Below are positions 7,828-15,864 of a stretch of DNA of 49,499 nt, piece by piece. Both the position numbers and the translations under genes were made by a program. The stretch is from Chryseobacterium luquanense. Its GTDB lineage: Bacteria > Bacteroidota > Bacteroidia > Flavobacteriales > Weeksellaceae. The stretch spans positions 1 to 49,499 of the forward strand of contig NZ_JAOVZV010000024.1 in the NCBI RefSeq assembly GCF_026460945.1. Direction: 5' to 3'. Position 1 is the first letter of the stretch, and every line of letters starts with the position of its first letter. Below the pieces are notes generated by a model. It worked only from the letters and a program-made list of their open reading frames with translations. It was not told the origin of the DNA and searched no databases.

Positions 7828-8025
7828 TTAATTTTTTAAATTAAAATCATCTTCGTCATCCTCAAGAGGTGCATGCTCTTCTTCTTTATAATATTTTTTA
7901 GGCCTGCTAAAAACATATATAATAAGAGAAACGAAAAACAGCATAAAGAATATCAGAGCCAATGTTTGGTAAAAACCTGCATTGTCGGTATTGGATAATA
8001 TGTCTTTAAAGTTTTGAGGAATCAT
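7828..8025 (-). CDS. ccoQ: CcoQ/FixQ-like small cbb3 subunit
   Basis: A 65-residue protein with one membrane helix (about residues 20-40, LALIFFMLFFVSLIIYVFSR) followed by a charged, acidic tail (EEEHAPLEDDEDDF). Size, single helix followed by RPKK, and position between ccoNO and ccoP are those of CcoQ, which stabilises the core complex. Sequence conservation in this family is low, so the call leans on context. Confidence 0.8.
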   Translation of the reverse strand: MIPQNFKDILSNTDNAGFYQTLALIFFMLFFVSLIIYVFSRPKKYYKEEEHAPLEDDEDDFNLKN

Positions 8026-8041
8026 CTTACGCTTTTAATGT

Positions 8042-10303
8042 TTAGTTATTACTAGCTGTTTTTATTTCTGTCGTTTTGATATCTGTACCCAATCTCTGTA
8101 AATAAGAAATTAAAGCAATGATTTCTTTCTTCTCTAGTTCACCTTTAGGTCTTTTTGCATAAGCATCTTTTAAGTCGGCTGCTTCTACAAAGATGTCCTT
8201 TACAATTTTCGCTGCTTGATTATCTGCCCATTTATCAGCAGAGTCAATTTGAGCTTTTGTGTAAGGTACATCGTAAGTACTCTTCATAAATTTGATTTTA
8301 TCAACCATTTTAGATCTATCTAAATTGTTTGAAATCAACCAAGGGTAACGAGGCATGATAGAACCTGCAGATGTAGATCTTGGGTTATACATGTGTTTGT
8401 AATGCCAAGAACTTGGGTTTTTACCACCTTCTCTATGCAAATCTGGTCCTGTTCTTTTTGATCCCCAAAGGAAAGGTCTGTCGTAAACGAATTCTCCTGC
8501 TTTAGAATACTGTCCGTTTTTACCGTTAAATCTTACAATCTCGTCTCTGAACGGTCTTACCATCTGTGAGTGACAAGCGTTACAACCTTCACGGATATAT
8601 AAATCTCTACCTTCCAATTCTAATGGTGAATATGGTTTCACCGCAGAGATTGTAGGTACACTTTTCTTAAGAGATAGAGTAGGGATAATCTCTACCATAC
8701 TTCCTATTGAAATAGTAAGCAATGACATTACTGTTAATAACATCGGCATTCTTTCCAACCAAAGGTGGAATCCTTCTCCTTCTTTTCTTTTGTTGCTGAT
8801 ATTTGCCAAAGCCGGAGCTTCTGCAGGAACTTCTTTTTGGAATGATCCTTTTTTAATTGTTTTATAAACATTCACAACTAATAGCAAACCTCCAGAAAGA
8901 TAGAATAAACCTCCTAAGAATCTTAATTTATAGTAAGGAATAATTGCAGTTACAGTATCTAACCAGTTTTTCCACAATAAAGTTCCGTCAGGATTAAATT
9001 GCTTCCACATTAAACCTTGTGTAAATCCAGCGATATACATTGGGACAGCATAGAAAATAATTCCTAAAGTTCCCAACCAGAAATGCCAGTTTGCTAATTT
9101 TACAGACCAGATTTTGGTTCTCCACATAATTGGTACCAAATAATAGATAACACCGAATGCCATGAAACCATTCCATCCTAATGCTCCTAAGTGAACGTGA
9201 CCAATTACCCAGTCGGTAAAGTGACCAATTTTGTTGATGTTTTTTGTTGCCAATAAAGGCCCTTCGAAAGTTGCCATACCATAACAAGTAACTGCAACTA
9301 CAAAGAATTTAAGAATAGGATTTTCTCTTACTTTATCCCACGCTCCTCTTAAGGTAAGAAGACCGTTTAGCATTCCTCCCCAAGATGGGGCAATAAGCAT
9401 GATTGAGAAACCTGTTCCCACCGCTTGAGCCCAAGCTGGTAATGCTGTATACTGAAGGTGGTGAGGCCCAGCCCAAATATATACGAAAATTAATGACCAG
9501 AAGTGAATAATCGAAAGTTTATACGAGAATACAGGTCTGTCTGCTGCTTTTGGTAAGAAATAATACATCAAACCAAGAACCGGAGTTGTCAATACGAATG
9601 CAACTGCATTGTGACCGTACCACCACTGAACGATAGCATCTTTTACACCTGCATAAGCTGAATAAGATTTCCATCCTGAGAATGATAAAGGCACTTCAAG
9701 ATTGTTGAAGATGTGTAGCATTGCTACGGCTACCCAAGTTCCCAAATAGAACCATATTGCAACGTAAAGATGTCTTACTCTTCTCTTTTTGATCGTCAAT
9801 ATCATGTTTATTCCGAAGATAATCCAAGATATTGCAATTAATATGTCGATTGGCCACTCGTGCTCAGCATATTCTTTTGAAGTATTGATCCCCATAAAGA
9901 ATGTGATGAAAGTCGCTACAATCATGATTTGCCAAGTCCAGAAATGAACCCAAGAAAGTGTATCACTATACATTCTTGTTTTTAATAATCTCTGTGTAGA
10001 ATAATAAACTCCTACATAAACAATGTTACAAACAAATGCAAAGATTACCGTATTGGTGTGTAGCATTCTTATTCTACCAAAACCTAACGCACCGTTGGTA
10101 TTAATTAACCCTTGTATGTTTCCTGATGCCAAACTGTTGATTGTTGTATCGTCAGTTCCGAACAAAAATTCAGGAAGCTCAGGATAGAAAAGCATCAATG
10201 CTGCCGTCAATCCAAACACGAAACCAATAATTCCAAAAACTATGGTCGCGTAAAGGAATGCTCGAACAATATTGTTGTCATAACTAAACTTTTGTGTCTC
10301 CAT
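8042..10303 (-). CDS. ccoNO: fused cbb3 oxidase subunits I/II (CcoNO)
   Basis: A 753-residue fusion. The N-terminal ~480 residues are the haem-copper oxidase catalytic subunit CcoN, with about 12 membrane helices and conserved motifs such as QWWYGHNAV, GPHHLQYT and HVHLGALGWNG that supply haem and CuB ligands. After a linker and one more membrane helix comes the CcoO domain with a c-type haem site EGCNACHSQMVRPF (about residues 570-580) and a likely Met ligand in SIMPRYPWL. The enzyme reduces O2 to water with high affinity at the inner membrane and pumps protons. The N/O fusion is typical for Bacteroidetes. It starts 5 nt after ccoS ends. Confidence 0.97.
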   Translation of the reverse strand: METQKFSYDNNIVRAFLYATIVFGIIGFVFGLTAALMLFYPELPEFLFGTDDTTINSLASGNIQGLINTNGALGFGRIRMLHTNTVIFAFVCNIVYVGVYYSTQRLLKTRMYSDTLSWVHFWTWQIMIVATFITFFMGINTSKEYAEHEWPIDILIAISWIIFGINMILTIKKRRVRHLYVAIWFYLGTWVAVAMLHIFNNLEVPLSFSGWKSYSAYAGVKDAIVQWWYGHNAVAFVLTTPVLGLMYYFLPKAADRPVFSYKLSIIHFWSLIFVYIWAGPHHLQYTALPAWAQAVGTGFSIMLIAPSWGGMLNGLLTLRGAWDKVRENPILKFFVVAVTCYGMATFEGPLLATKNINKIGHFTDWVIGHVHLGALGWNGFMAFGVIYYLVPIMWRTKIWSVKLANWHFWLGTLGIIFYAVPMYIAGFTQGLMWKQFNPDGTLLWKNWLDTVTAIIPYYKLRFLGGLFYLSGGLLLVVNVYKTIKKGSFQKEVPAEAPALANISNKRKEGEGFHLWLERMPMLLTVMSLLTISIGSMVEIIPTLSLKKSVPTISAVKPYSPLELEGRDLYIREGCNACHSQMVRPFRDEIVRFNGKNGQYSKAGEFVYDRPFLWGSKRTGPDLHREGGKNPSSWHYKHMYNPRSTSAGSIMPRYPWLISNNLDRSKMVDKIKFMKSTYDVPYTKAQIDSADKWADNQAAKIVKDIFVEAADLKDAYAKRPKGELEKKEIIALISYLQRLGTDIKTTEIKTASNN

Positions 10304-10308
10304 ATTAA

Positions 10309-10530
10309 CTATTCACTTTTTTCTTCAAATTTATTATTATCTCCTTTTTCCTTTTTATTTTCGTTGCCAGTTTCTTTTTTATCCTTTATTTCACCGGAAT
10401 CAAAGAGTATTCTCACAGCTGGAGATTCATCATCTTCAAACTGTCCTTTTCTGGCGTTTACTATAAAAATAACCAAGAAAACTGCAGCCAAAGAAACGCT
10501 GCATAAGATCATTAAATATAGAATATCCAT
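10309..10530 (-). CDS. ccoS: CcoS cbb3 maturation protein
   Basis: A 73-residue protein with a single N-terminal helix and the family signature KGQFEDDESPAVRILFD, followed by a Lys/Glu-rich tail. CcoS is needed for insertion of redox cofactors (haem b and CuB) into the catalytic subunit. It is the first gene of the structural operon, with its own promoter and an FNR-type dyad upstream, and its stop is 5 nt before ccoNO. Confidence 0.88.
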   Translation of the reverse strand: MDILYLMILCSVSLAAVFLVIFIVNARKGQFEDDESPAVRILFDSGEIKDKKETGNENKKEKGDNNKFEEKSE

Positions 10531-10561
10531 CTGACAACAAAATTAACCTATTTTCGGGGTT

Positions 10562-10569
10562 CAAAATTA
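10562..10569 (-). promoter_or_regulatory. -7 element of the ccoS-ccoNOQP promoter
   Basis: Minus-strand TAATTTTG fits the Bacteroidetes -7 consensus TAnnTTTG, about 30 nt before the ccoS ATG. A good -33 TTTG is not seen; instead an FNR-type dyad lies there, suggesting activator dependence. Confidence 0.6.
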
Positions 10570-10580
10570 GTGAAAAATAA

Positions 10581-10592
10581 TGACAATTATCA
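10581..10592. promoter_or_regulatory. putative Crp/Fnr-family operator upstream of ccoS
   Basis: TGACAATTATCA matches the FNR-family half-site pattern TGA(C/T)-N4-(G/A)TCA. Its centre is about 17 nt upstream of the -7 element. A related dyad lies in the ccoI/crp divergent region. Confidence 0.55.
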
Positions 10593-10639
10593 CGAAATAG
10601 CGGCTTTGGCTAATTTAAAATCAGTCTAAATAAGGGCTT

Positions 10640-13021
10640 TTAAGCCTGTTTTTTGAAATATTTCTTCCCCAGAATCCATGTTGAAATGGTGGTAAAAGAA
10701 ATCACGGTAATCGAACTTGCCGGCATAATTAAAGCAGCAAAAAGTGGACTCATATTTCCGGTTACGGCAAACGATAATCCCACAACATTGTATAAAAAGC
10801 TGATCAAGAAAGTCAGTTTTACAATCGTAATCGAACCTTTACAAACATTAAGATAGTTGTCAAGCTGAGATACTTTTTCACCGTTCATTATGACATCTGA
10901 AGATGGCGTAAAGCTATTGCTGTCGTCAGAAATTGCAATTCCAACATTGCTTTGTTTTAAAGCTCCGGCATCGTTTAATCCGTCTCCGAGCATGATGACT
11001 TTTAAGCCTTCGTCCTGAAGATTTTTGATATAATTCAGTTTGTCTTCCGGATTTTGGTTAAATGCCATCGAACTGTAATTCGGAATGATTTCTTTCAGCT
11101 GATTTTCCTCAGAAGAATTGTCGCCGCTCAGAATGAAAATCTTATAATTAATAAGTTTTTTGAAAAGATTGCTTAGGTTTTCGCGGTATTCATTTTTAAA
11201 AATAAATTTCCCGATAAACTCATTGTTTTTGCTGATGTAAACCGCAGTTTCAAGGTTTTTAGACTCTTGATTGTTATATTTTGCAGAACCGATTTTGTAA
11301 ATATTGCTTCTTACGCTCGCTTCATAACCTTTTCCTGAGATTTCTTCAAATTGATCAACAGGGAAGTAGTCATCCTGAACTTCTAAAAATTCATACAAAG
11401 ATTTAGAAAGCGGGTGATTTGAGTTTTTAACTAAACTTTTAATGTTTAATAAGTCAAATTCCTGAATTTCAGAACCTTCATATCTGATATTTGATTTTTT
11501 TCTGTGTGTGATGGTTCCTGTTTTATCGAAAACTAAAGCGTTTACTTTTGCAATTTTCTCAATCGTTAAAGTGTCTTTTACGTAGAATTTATTTCGACCT
11601 AAAATCCTCATTATGTGACCAAAAGTAAATGGAGAAGATAAGGCCAATGCGCAAGGACAGGCAATAATTAAAACTGCAGAAATCACCTGAAACATCGTCT
11701 CCAGATCAATAAAGTACCAATAAATTCCTGCAACCAATGCAATTCCTAAAATGATGAATGTGAAATACTTACTAATGTTGTTGATTAATGTGTCAAGTCC
11801 GGTTTCGTGCTTTTTGAAAGCTTCCTTGTTCCAAAGTTGGGTAAGGTAACTCTGGTCAACGTTTTTAATCACTTCAAGTTCAAGGGAAGAGCCAATCTGT
11901 TTTCCGCCTGCAAAAATTTTATCGCCTGGATTTTTAGATATGCTTGCGCTTTCTCCCGTAATAAAACTATTGTCGATATTTCCTTTTCCGCTAATTAAAA
12001 TTGCATCAACAGGGATAATTTCCTGGTTTCTCACTAAAATTCTGTCTCCGATTTTAATTTCAGAAAGCAAAATATTTTCCTGCTTTCCATGGAAATCAAC
12101 TTTAGTTACTGCAATCGGATAAAATGATTTGTAATCTCTGTCGTAAGAAAGTGAGCTATACGTTCTTTTCTGGAAAATTTTCCCCAAAAGCATGAAGAAT
12201 AAAAGCCCACACAACGTGTCAAAATATCCCGGTCCGTAATCGGTTGCAATTTCATAAATGCTTCGTCCAAACAAAACGAATATTCCCAAAACGATCGGGA
12301 CGTCGATGTTGACGATTTTGTTTTTTAAACCATACCAAGCTGATTTATAATAATCTGAAGCAGAATAAAATACAACTGGAACTGAAAGTAAGAACATCAA
12401 AATTCTGAATAAACCTTTATAGTGTTCCATCCAGAAATCTTCGCCACCAATATATTCCGGGAAGGCTAAAAACATTCCGTTTCCGAAAGCAAATCCGGCA
12501 ATTGCCAGTTTTACCAGTAAAGATTTATCTAAATTATCTTCATTTTTGTCAGCAGTTTCAAGATTGATGGCAGGTTTGTAACCAAGATTTGTTAAAAATT
12601 TAGCTAAATCACTTAATTTTAGTTCGTTATGATTGAATGAAACCTGTAAGGTCTTTCTTGTAAAGTTAACTTGAGAATAATGAATGTGTTCGTGTAAAGT
12701 ATGAAGACTTTCTAAAAGCCAGATACAAGATGAACAGTGAATTACTGGAATTCTAAATGTAACTAAACTTGTGTTTCCTTCTGAGAAATCTGTAATTCTG
12801 TCGAAAATTTCGGGAGTATCGAGATAATCAAACTGCGAAGAATTTTCGTCAGGTCTGATTCCTGCATTCTTATTTAATTCATAGAAGTTGCTGAGATTGT
12901 TGATGTTTAAGATTTCATAAACAGATTTGCAGCCAGTACAGCAGAAAATTTTTTCATCAAAAGAAATTCTTTCTTTTTCTATCCCTTGTCCGCAATGAAA
13001 ACAGTTCTCGCTCACCTTCAT
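10640..13021 (-). CDS. ccoI: CcoI-type copper-translocating P-type ATPase
   Basis: A 793-residue P1B-type ATPase. An N-terminal Cys-rich zinc-ribbon-like segment (CFHCGQ, then FCCTGCKSVYEIL, residues 7-36) precedes a heavy-metal-associated domain with IHCSSC (~95-99). Membrane helices follow, then the actuator motif TGES, the metal-site helix with CPCALALS (~450), the phosphorylation motif DKTGTITH (~498) and the hinge GDGLND. The FixI/CcoI type supplies copper to cbb3 oxidase biogenesis. The gene is transcribed apart from ccoS, divergently from the Crp/Fnr gene, with a very short leader. Confidence 0.93.
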   Translation of the reverse strand: MKVSENCFHCGQGIEKERISFDEKIFCCTGCKSVYEILNINNLSNFYELNKNAGIRPDENSSQFDYLDTPEIFDRITDFSEGNTSLVTFRIPVIHCSSCIWLLESLHTLHEHIHYSQVNFTRKTLQVSFNHNELKLSDLAKFLTNLGYKPAINLETADKNEDNLDKSLLVKLAIAGFAFGNGMFLAFPEYIGGEDFWMEHYKGLFRILMFLLSVPVVFYSASDYYKSAWYGLKNKIVNIDVPIVLGIFVLFGRSIYEIATDYGPGYFDTLCGLLFFMLLGKIFQKRTYSSLSYDRDYKSFYPIAVTKVDFHGKQENILLSEIKIGDRILVRNQEIIPVDAILISGKGNIDNSFITGESASISKNPGDKIFAGGKQIGSSLELEVIKNVDQSYLTQLWNKEAFKKHETGLDTLINNISKYFTFIILGIALVAGIYWYFIDLETMFQVISAVLIIACPCALALSSPFTFGHIMRILGRNKFYVKDTLTIEKIAKVNALVFDKTGTITHRKKSNIRYEGSEIQEFDLLNIKSLVKNSNHPLSKSLYEFLEVQDDYFPVDQFEEISGKGYEASVRSNIYKIGSAKYNNQESKNLETAVYISKNNEFIGKFIFKNEYRENLSNLFKKLINYKIFILSGDNSSEENQLKEIIPNYSSMAFNQNPEDKLNYIKNLQDEGLKVIMLGDGLNDAGALKQSNVGIAISDDSNSFTPSSDVIMNGEKVSQLDNYLNVCKGSITIVKLTFLISFLYNVVGLSFAVTGNMSPLFAALIMPASSITVISFTTISTWILGKKYFKKQA

Positions 13022-13035
13022 AAATTATTGAGACA

Positions 13036-13043
13036 CAAAATTA
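13036..13043 (-). promoter_or_regulatory. -7 element of the ccoI promoter
   Basis: Minus-strand TAATTTTG ends 14 nt before the ccoI ATG. The dyad at 13088-13099 is centred about 50 nt upstream of this element, a position compatible with class I activation by a Crp/Fnr protein. Confidence 0.6.
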
Positions 13044-13055
13044 TAACATTTTTTT

Positions 13056-13087
13056 TTTGTTTATCGATTTAAAATGTTCTATTTTTG
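13056..13087 (+). promoter_or_regulatory. promoter of the Crp/Fnr gene
   Basis: TTTG (13056-13059), a 20-nt spacer and TATTTTTG (13080-13087) match the Bacteroidetes -33/-7 consensus. The -7 box overlaps an upstream in-frame ATG, which argues for the downstream start codon at 13107. Confidence 0.75.
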
Positions 13088-13099
13088 TGACAAATGTCA
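13088..13099. promoter_or_regulatory. putative Crp/Fnr operator between ccoI and the regulator
   Basis: TGACAAATGTCA is a near-perfect dyad (TGACA-AA-TGTCA), i.e. TGAC-N4-GTCA of the FNR family. It begins directly after the -7 box of the regulator gene and would cover the transcription start, suggesting autorepression while being well placed to activate ccoI. Confidence 0.6.
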
Positions 13100-13106
13100 T
13101 ATAAGA

Positions 13107-13820
13107 ATGTCGCAGGAACAACAGATTGCTATTGAAGAAAGATTTGCCAGGGTTTTTAACGATAAATCCTTCAAAGAGAGGCTTTCCAATACTGATTTTG
13201 AAAGATACATTAATGCTAAAAAGAAACTGACTTTTCAGAAACATGACATCATTTTTGATGATGGTGAAATTCCTAAAGGAGTTTATTTTTTGGAAACCGG
13301 TGCTGCTAAATTATCGAAGTCCGGATCTTTTGGGAAAGATCAGATTTTAAGATTTATAAAAGAAGGTGATATCATCGGCTACAGAGCTTTGCTTTGTGGT
13401 GAAAATTTTCAGGCAAAAGCTGAAGCAATGACGGATGTAGAATGTACTTTTCTTCCAGCTGATATTTTTATGTCTTTATTGGAGGTAGATCCTCAACTTT
13501 CTTTCATCATGCTTCAGAAAATTTCTTACGAATTGGGAGAGTCTTCTAATACGATTACTTTCTTAGCTCAAAAAACGGTGCGCGAAAGATTAGCCGAAAT
13601 TCTTATTCTTCTTGAGCAGAAATTGGGTACAGATCCTGAAGGTTTCATCAAAATCTCATTAACAAGAGAAGAAATTGCCAATATCATCGGAACGGCTACA
13701 GAAAGTGCAATCCGTTTGATTTCTGAGTTTAAAGGAGATCAGCTCATCGAAGTAGACGGTAGAAATATCAAAATTCTCAACCACGACAAATTAATGAAAC
13801 TAGGACACGTAGTTTTATAA
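13107..13820 (+). CDS. Crp/Fnr-family transcriptional regulator
   Basis: A 237-residue regulator: an N-terminal cyclic-nucleotide-binding-type beta-roll (about residues 35-140, with IPKGVYFLETGAAKLS), a dimer helix, and a C-terminal winged helix-turn-helix (TREEIANIIGTATESAIRLISEF). No N-terminal Cys cluster of the FNR [4Fe-4S] type remains after the chosen start (MSQEQQ); only two isolated Cys are present, so it may sense something other than oxygen directly. An alternative start 11 codons upstream lies within the -7 box and was rejected. Position next to the cbb3 genes and FNR-type dyads in both promoters suggest it controls microaerobic respiration. Confidence 0.88.
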   Translation: MSQEQQIAIEERFARVFNDKSFKERLSNTDFERYINAKKKLTFQKHDIIFDDGEIPKGVYFLETGAAKLSKSGSFGKDQILRFIKEGDIIGYRALLCGENFQAKAEAMTDVECTFLPADIFMSLLEVDPQLSFIMLQKISYELGESSNTITFLAQKTVRERLAEILILLEQKLGTDPEGFIKISLTREEIANIIGTATESAIRLISEFKGDQLIEVDGRNIKILNHDKLMKLGHVVL

Positions 13821-13836
13821 AATTCAAAATAAATAT

Positions 13837-13860
13837 AAGTCGGCCAAGTGCCGACTTTTT
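13837..13860 (+). terminator. terminator after the Crp/Fnr gene
   Basis: An 8-bp GC-rich stem (AAGTCGGC, loop CAAGT, GCCGACTT) is followed by a T-run. Confidence 0.85.
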
Positions 13861-13884
13861 AACTTTAAAACAATCATAAATAAT

Positions 13885-14700
13885 ATGTCTGTTCATTCTG
13901 AAATTAAAAGAGTTACAACCGAAACCTTGCGTAAAATGAAATTCGACAAGGAAAAAATAACAATGCTTACCGCTTACGATTTTACAACTGCTAAAATGGT
14001 GGATGCAGGTGGTGTAGATACTATTCTTGTTGGTGATTCTGCAGCCAATGTAATGGCGGGTTTTGAAACGACGCTTCCAATCACTTTAGATCAAATGATT
14101 TATCATACACAAAGTGTTGTAAGAGGTACCGATAGAGCTTTGGTGATTGCGGATCTTCCTTTTGGAACCTACCAAAGTAATCCGGATATCGCTTTGCAAT
14201 CTGCGGTAAGAATGATGAAAGAAGGCGGAGCTCATGCGATTAAAATTGAAGGTGGTAAAGAAATTTCAAAATCAATTAAGAAAATTATCAATGCCGGAAT
14301 TCCGATTATGGGACATTTGGGATTGACGCCGCAATCGATTTATCAATTTGGAACTTATAAAGTAAGAGCTAAAGAAGAAGCTGAAGCAGAAAAATTAATC
14401 AACGATGCAAAATTGCTAGAAGAATTAGGCTGTTTTGGTGTTGTTTTAGAAAAAATTCCAGCTGATTTGGCAAAAAGAGTGACAGAAAGCATATCAATTC
14501 CAACCATCGGAATCGGAGCTGGAGCTAATTGTGACGGACAGGTTTTGGTGTACCACGATATGGTAGGTATGAACAAGGGTTTTTCGCCTAAATTTTTAAG
14601 AAGGTATTTAGATTTATATACGGAAATTACAGGAGCAGTTTCACAATATGTAAAAGATGTGAAAAGTGCTGATTTTCCTAATCAAAATGAAAGTTATTAA
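13885..14700 (+). CDS. panB: 3-methyl-2-oxobutanoate hydroxymethyltransferase
   Basis: A 271-residue ketopantoate hydroxymethyltransferase of full family length. Conserved segments include ITMLTAYDFTTAKMVD near the N-terminus, VGDSAANVMAG (substrate and metal site), ADLPFGTY, EGG-K, and IPIMGHLGLTPQS, followed by GIGAGANCDGQVLV. It transfers a hydroxymethyl group from 5,10-methylene-tetrahydrofolate to 2-oxoisovalerate in pantothenate/CoA synthesis, in the cytosol. Its stop codon overlaps the ATG of the next gene (TAATG), suggesting a three-gene unit with the membrane protein and the pseudouridine synthase. No other pantothenate gene is in the window. Confidence 0.96.
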   Translation: MSVHSEIKRVTTETLRKMKFDKEKITMLTAYDFTTAKMVDAGGVDTILVGDSAANVMAGFETTLPITLDQMIYHTQSVVRGTDRALVIADLPFGTYQSNPDIALQSAVRMMKEGGAHAIKIEGGKEISKSIKKIINAGIPIMGHLGLTPQSIYQFGTYKVRAKEEAEAEKLINDAKLLEELGCFGVVLEKIPADLAKRVTESISIPTIGIGAGANCDGQVLVYHDMVGMNKGFSPKFLRRYLDLYTEITGAVSQYVKDVKSADFPNQNESY

Positions 14701-15032
14701 TGAGAAATAATTTACAAACCGCACAAGGAATCATCTCTATTTTGGCAATTATTTGTCTTGCAGTAGGATGGTTTAAAATTTTCCCGGGAGACATTAATTA
14801 TTTTCTTTCAGCAAGATTATTTTATATTTTAATAGGAATCAGTTTTATTGTTCAGGGAAGAATGTTGATGTTGACGAATCCTAAATTTATGTATCCAATG
14901 TATGCAGCTGCTGGTTTGTGTATTGTTGGAGCTTTTTTACCTATTGAATCAAGTCTAAATATTATTAAAACAATTGGCCTTTTAGGGGGAGTTGTTATTT
15001 CTTTTATCAGCAGATCTCAGTATCGTCAGTAA
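14700..15032 (+). CDS. small four-helix membrane protein
   Basis: A 110-residue protein that I do not recognise beyond being membrane-embedded. Four hydrophobic segments are visible (about residues 8-25, 38-54, 64-80 and 88-104). The segments alternate with short polar loops, e.g. NPKFMYP. It overlaps the panB stop by 1 nt and ends 3 nt before the pseudouridine synthase gene, so it is likely cotranscribed. Function unknown. Confidence 0.8.
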   Translation: MRNNLQTAQGIISILAIICLAVGWFKIFPGDINYFLSARLFYILIGISFIVQGRMLMLTNPKFMYPMYAAAGLCIVGAFLPIESSLNIIKTIGLLGGVVISFISRSQYRQ

Positions 15033-15035
15033 GTT

Positions 15036-15713
15036 ATGGAGGAACAAATCGTCTACGAAGACAACCATCTTTTAGTTATTAATAAAAAAGTGGGACAACT
15101 CGTTCAGGGAGATAAAACCGGCGACGAACCTTTACTTGAGTCCATCAAAAATTTCATCAAAAAAAGAGATAATAAACCCGGGAATGTTTTTCTGGGTTTA
15201 GTGCATCGTATTGATAGACCAACTTCTGGATTGGTCATTTATGCTAAAACTTCAAAAGCGCTTTCCCGTTTAACGCAAATGGTTAAAAATAGAGAAGTCA
15301 AAAAAACATATTGGGCGGTTGTTGCTAAAGAAATGATTCCGCAAAGCCAAAGATTGGTTCATTATTTACAGAAGAACGAGAAAAATAACAAGGCGATTGT
15401 TTTTCCTAAAGCGACAGATGGAGCTAAAGAGGCAATTCTGACTTATAACGTCATCAAAACTTTAGATAATTATCTTCTGTTGGAAATTGATTTGGAAACC
15501 GGAAGGCATCATCAGATTCGTGCTCAGTTGTCAAAAACTGGAGTTCCAATTAAGGGAGATTTGAAATATGGAGCTCCTCGCTCAAATCCTGATGGCGGAA
15601 TTAACCTTCACGCAAGAAAGCTTCAGTTTATTCATCCGGTTACAAAAGAAGCGGTGGAAATTGTTGCTCCTGTTCCGCAGAATGATGCGATATGGCGGGC
15701 TTGTGAAGAATAA
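15036..15713 (+). CDS. RluA-family RNA pseudouridine synthase
   Basis: A 225-residue single-domain RluA-type enzyme without an S4 domain. The catalytic motif is VHRIDRPTSG (Asp near residue 60), followed by conserved ETGRHHQIRAQL and GDLKYGA. It converts a uridine in rRNA or tRNA to pseudouridine; the exact target cannot be read from the sequence. It is the last gene of the likely panB unit. No terminator hairpin is obvious behind it; the following ~150 nt contain only T-rich sequence and the next promoter. Confidence 0.9.
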   Translation: MEEQIVYEDNHLLVINKKVGQLVQGDKTGDEPLLESIKNFIKKRDNKPGNVFLGLVHRIDRPTSGLVIYAKTSKALSRLTQMVKNREVKKTYWAVVAKEMIPQSQRLVHYLQKNEKNNKAIVFPKATDGAKEAILTYNVIKTLDNYLLLEIDLETGRHHQIRAQLSKTGVPIKGDLKYGAPRSNPDGGINLHARKLQFIHPVTKEAVEIVAPVPQNDAIWRACEE

Positions 15714-15832
15714 TTTGAATTGTTTCTTTTTTAAACATTGGTTATTTTTATTGTTGAATTTTAAATTTTTATTTCATTTTATTTGTATTTATTGTATTGA
15801 TTGGGTGTTTAATTAGGTATTTGTAAATTTCA

Positions 15833-15840
15833 TATATTTG
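15833..15840 (+). promoter_or_regulatory. -7 element for the T9SS-secreted protein
   Basis: TATATTTG fits TAnnTTTG and lies 24 nt before the ATG. It also shows that an apparent upstream TTG start is not needed. Confidence 0.5.
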
Positions 15841-15864
15841 TTTCAATTACTAATTCAAATTTCT

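Noticed and set aside
10292..10534. Plus-strand ORF opposite ccoS
   Set aside because: CcoS on the minus strand has the family signature; the plus frame is a shadow of low-complexity codons.
13074..13106. Upstream ATG of the Crp/Fnr gene giving a Cys-containing N-terminus
   Set aside because: The -7 box TATTTTTG overlaps it, so the mRNA should start downstream; the extra Cys residues are therefore not an FNR cluster.
15568..15816. ORF overlapping the end of the pseudouridine synthase
   Set aside because: Out-of-frame overlap with a clear gene, ending in low-complexity Phe/Leu codons.
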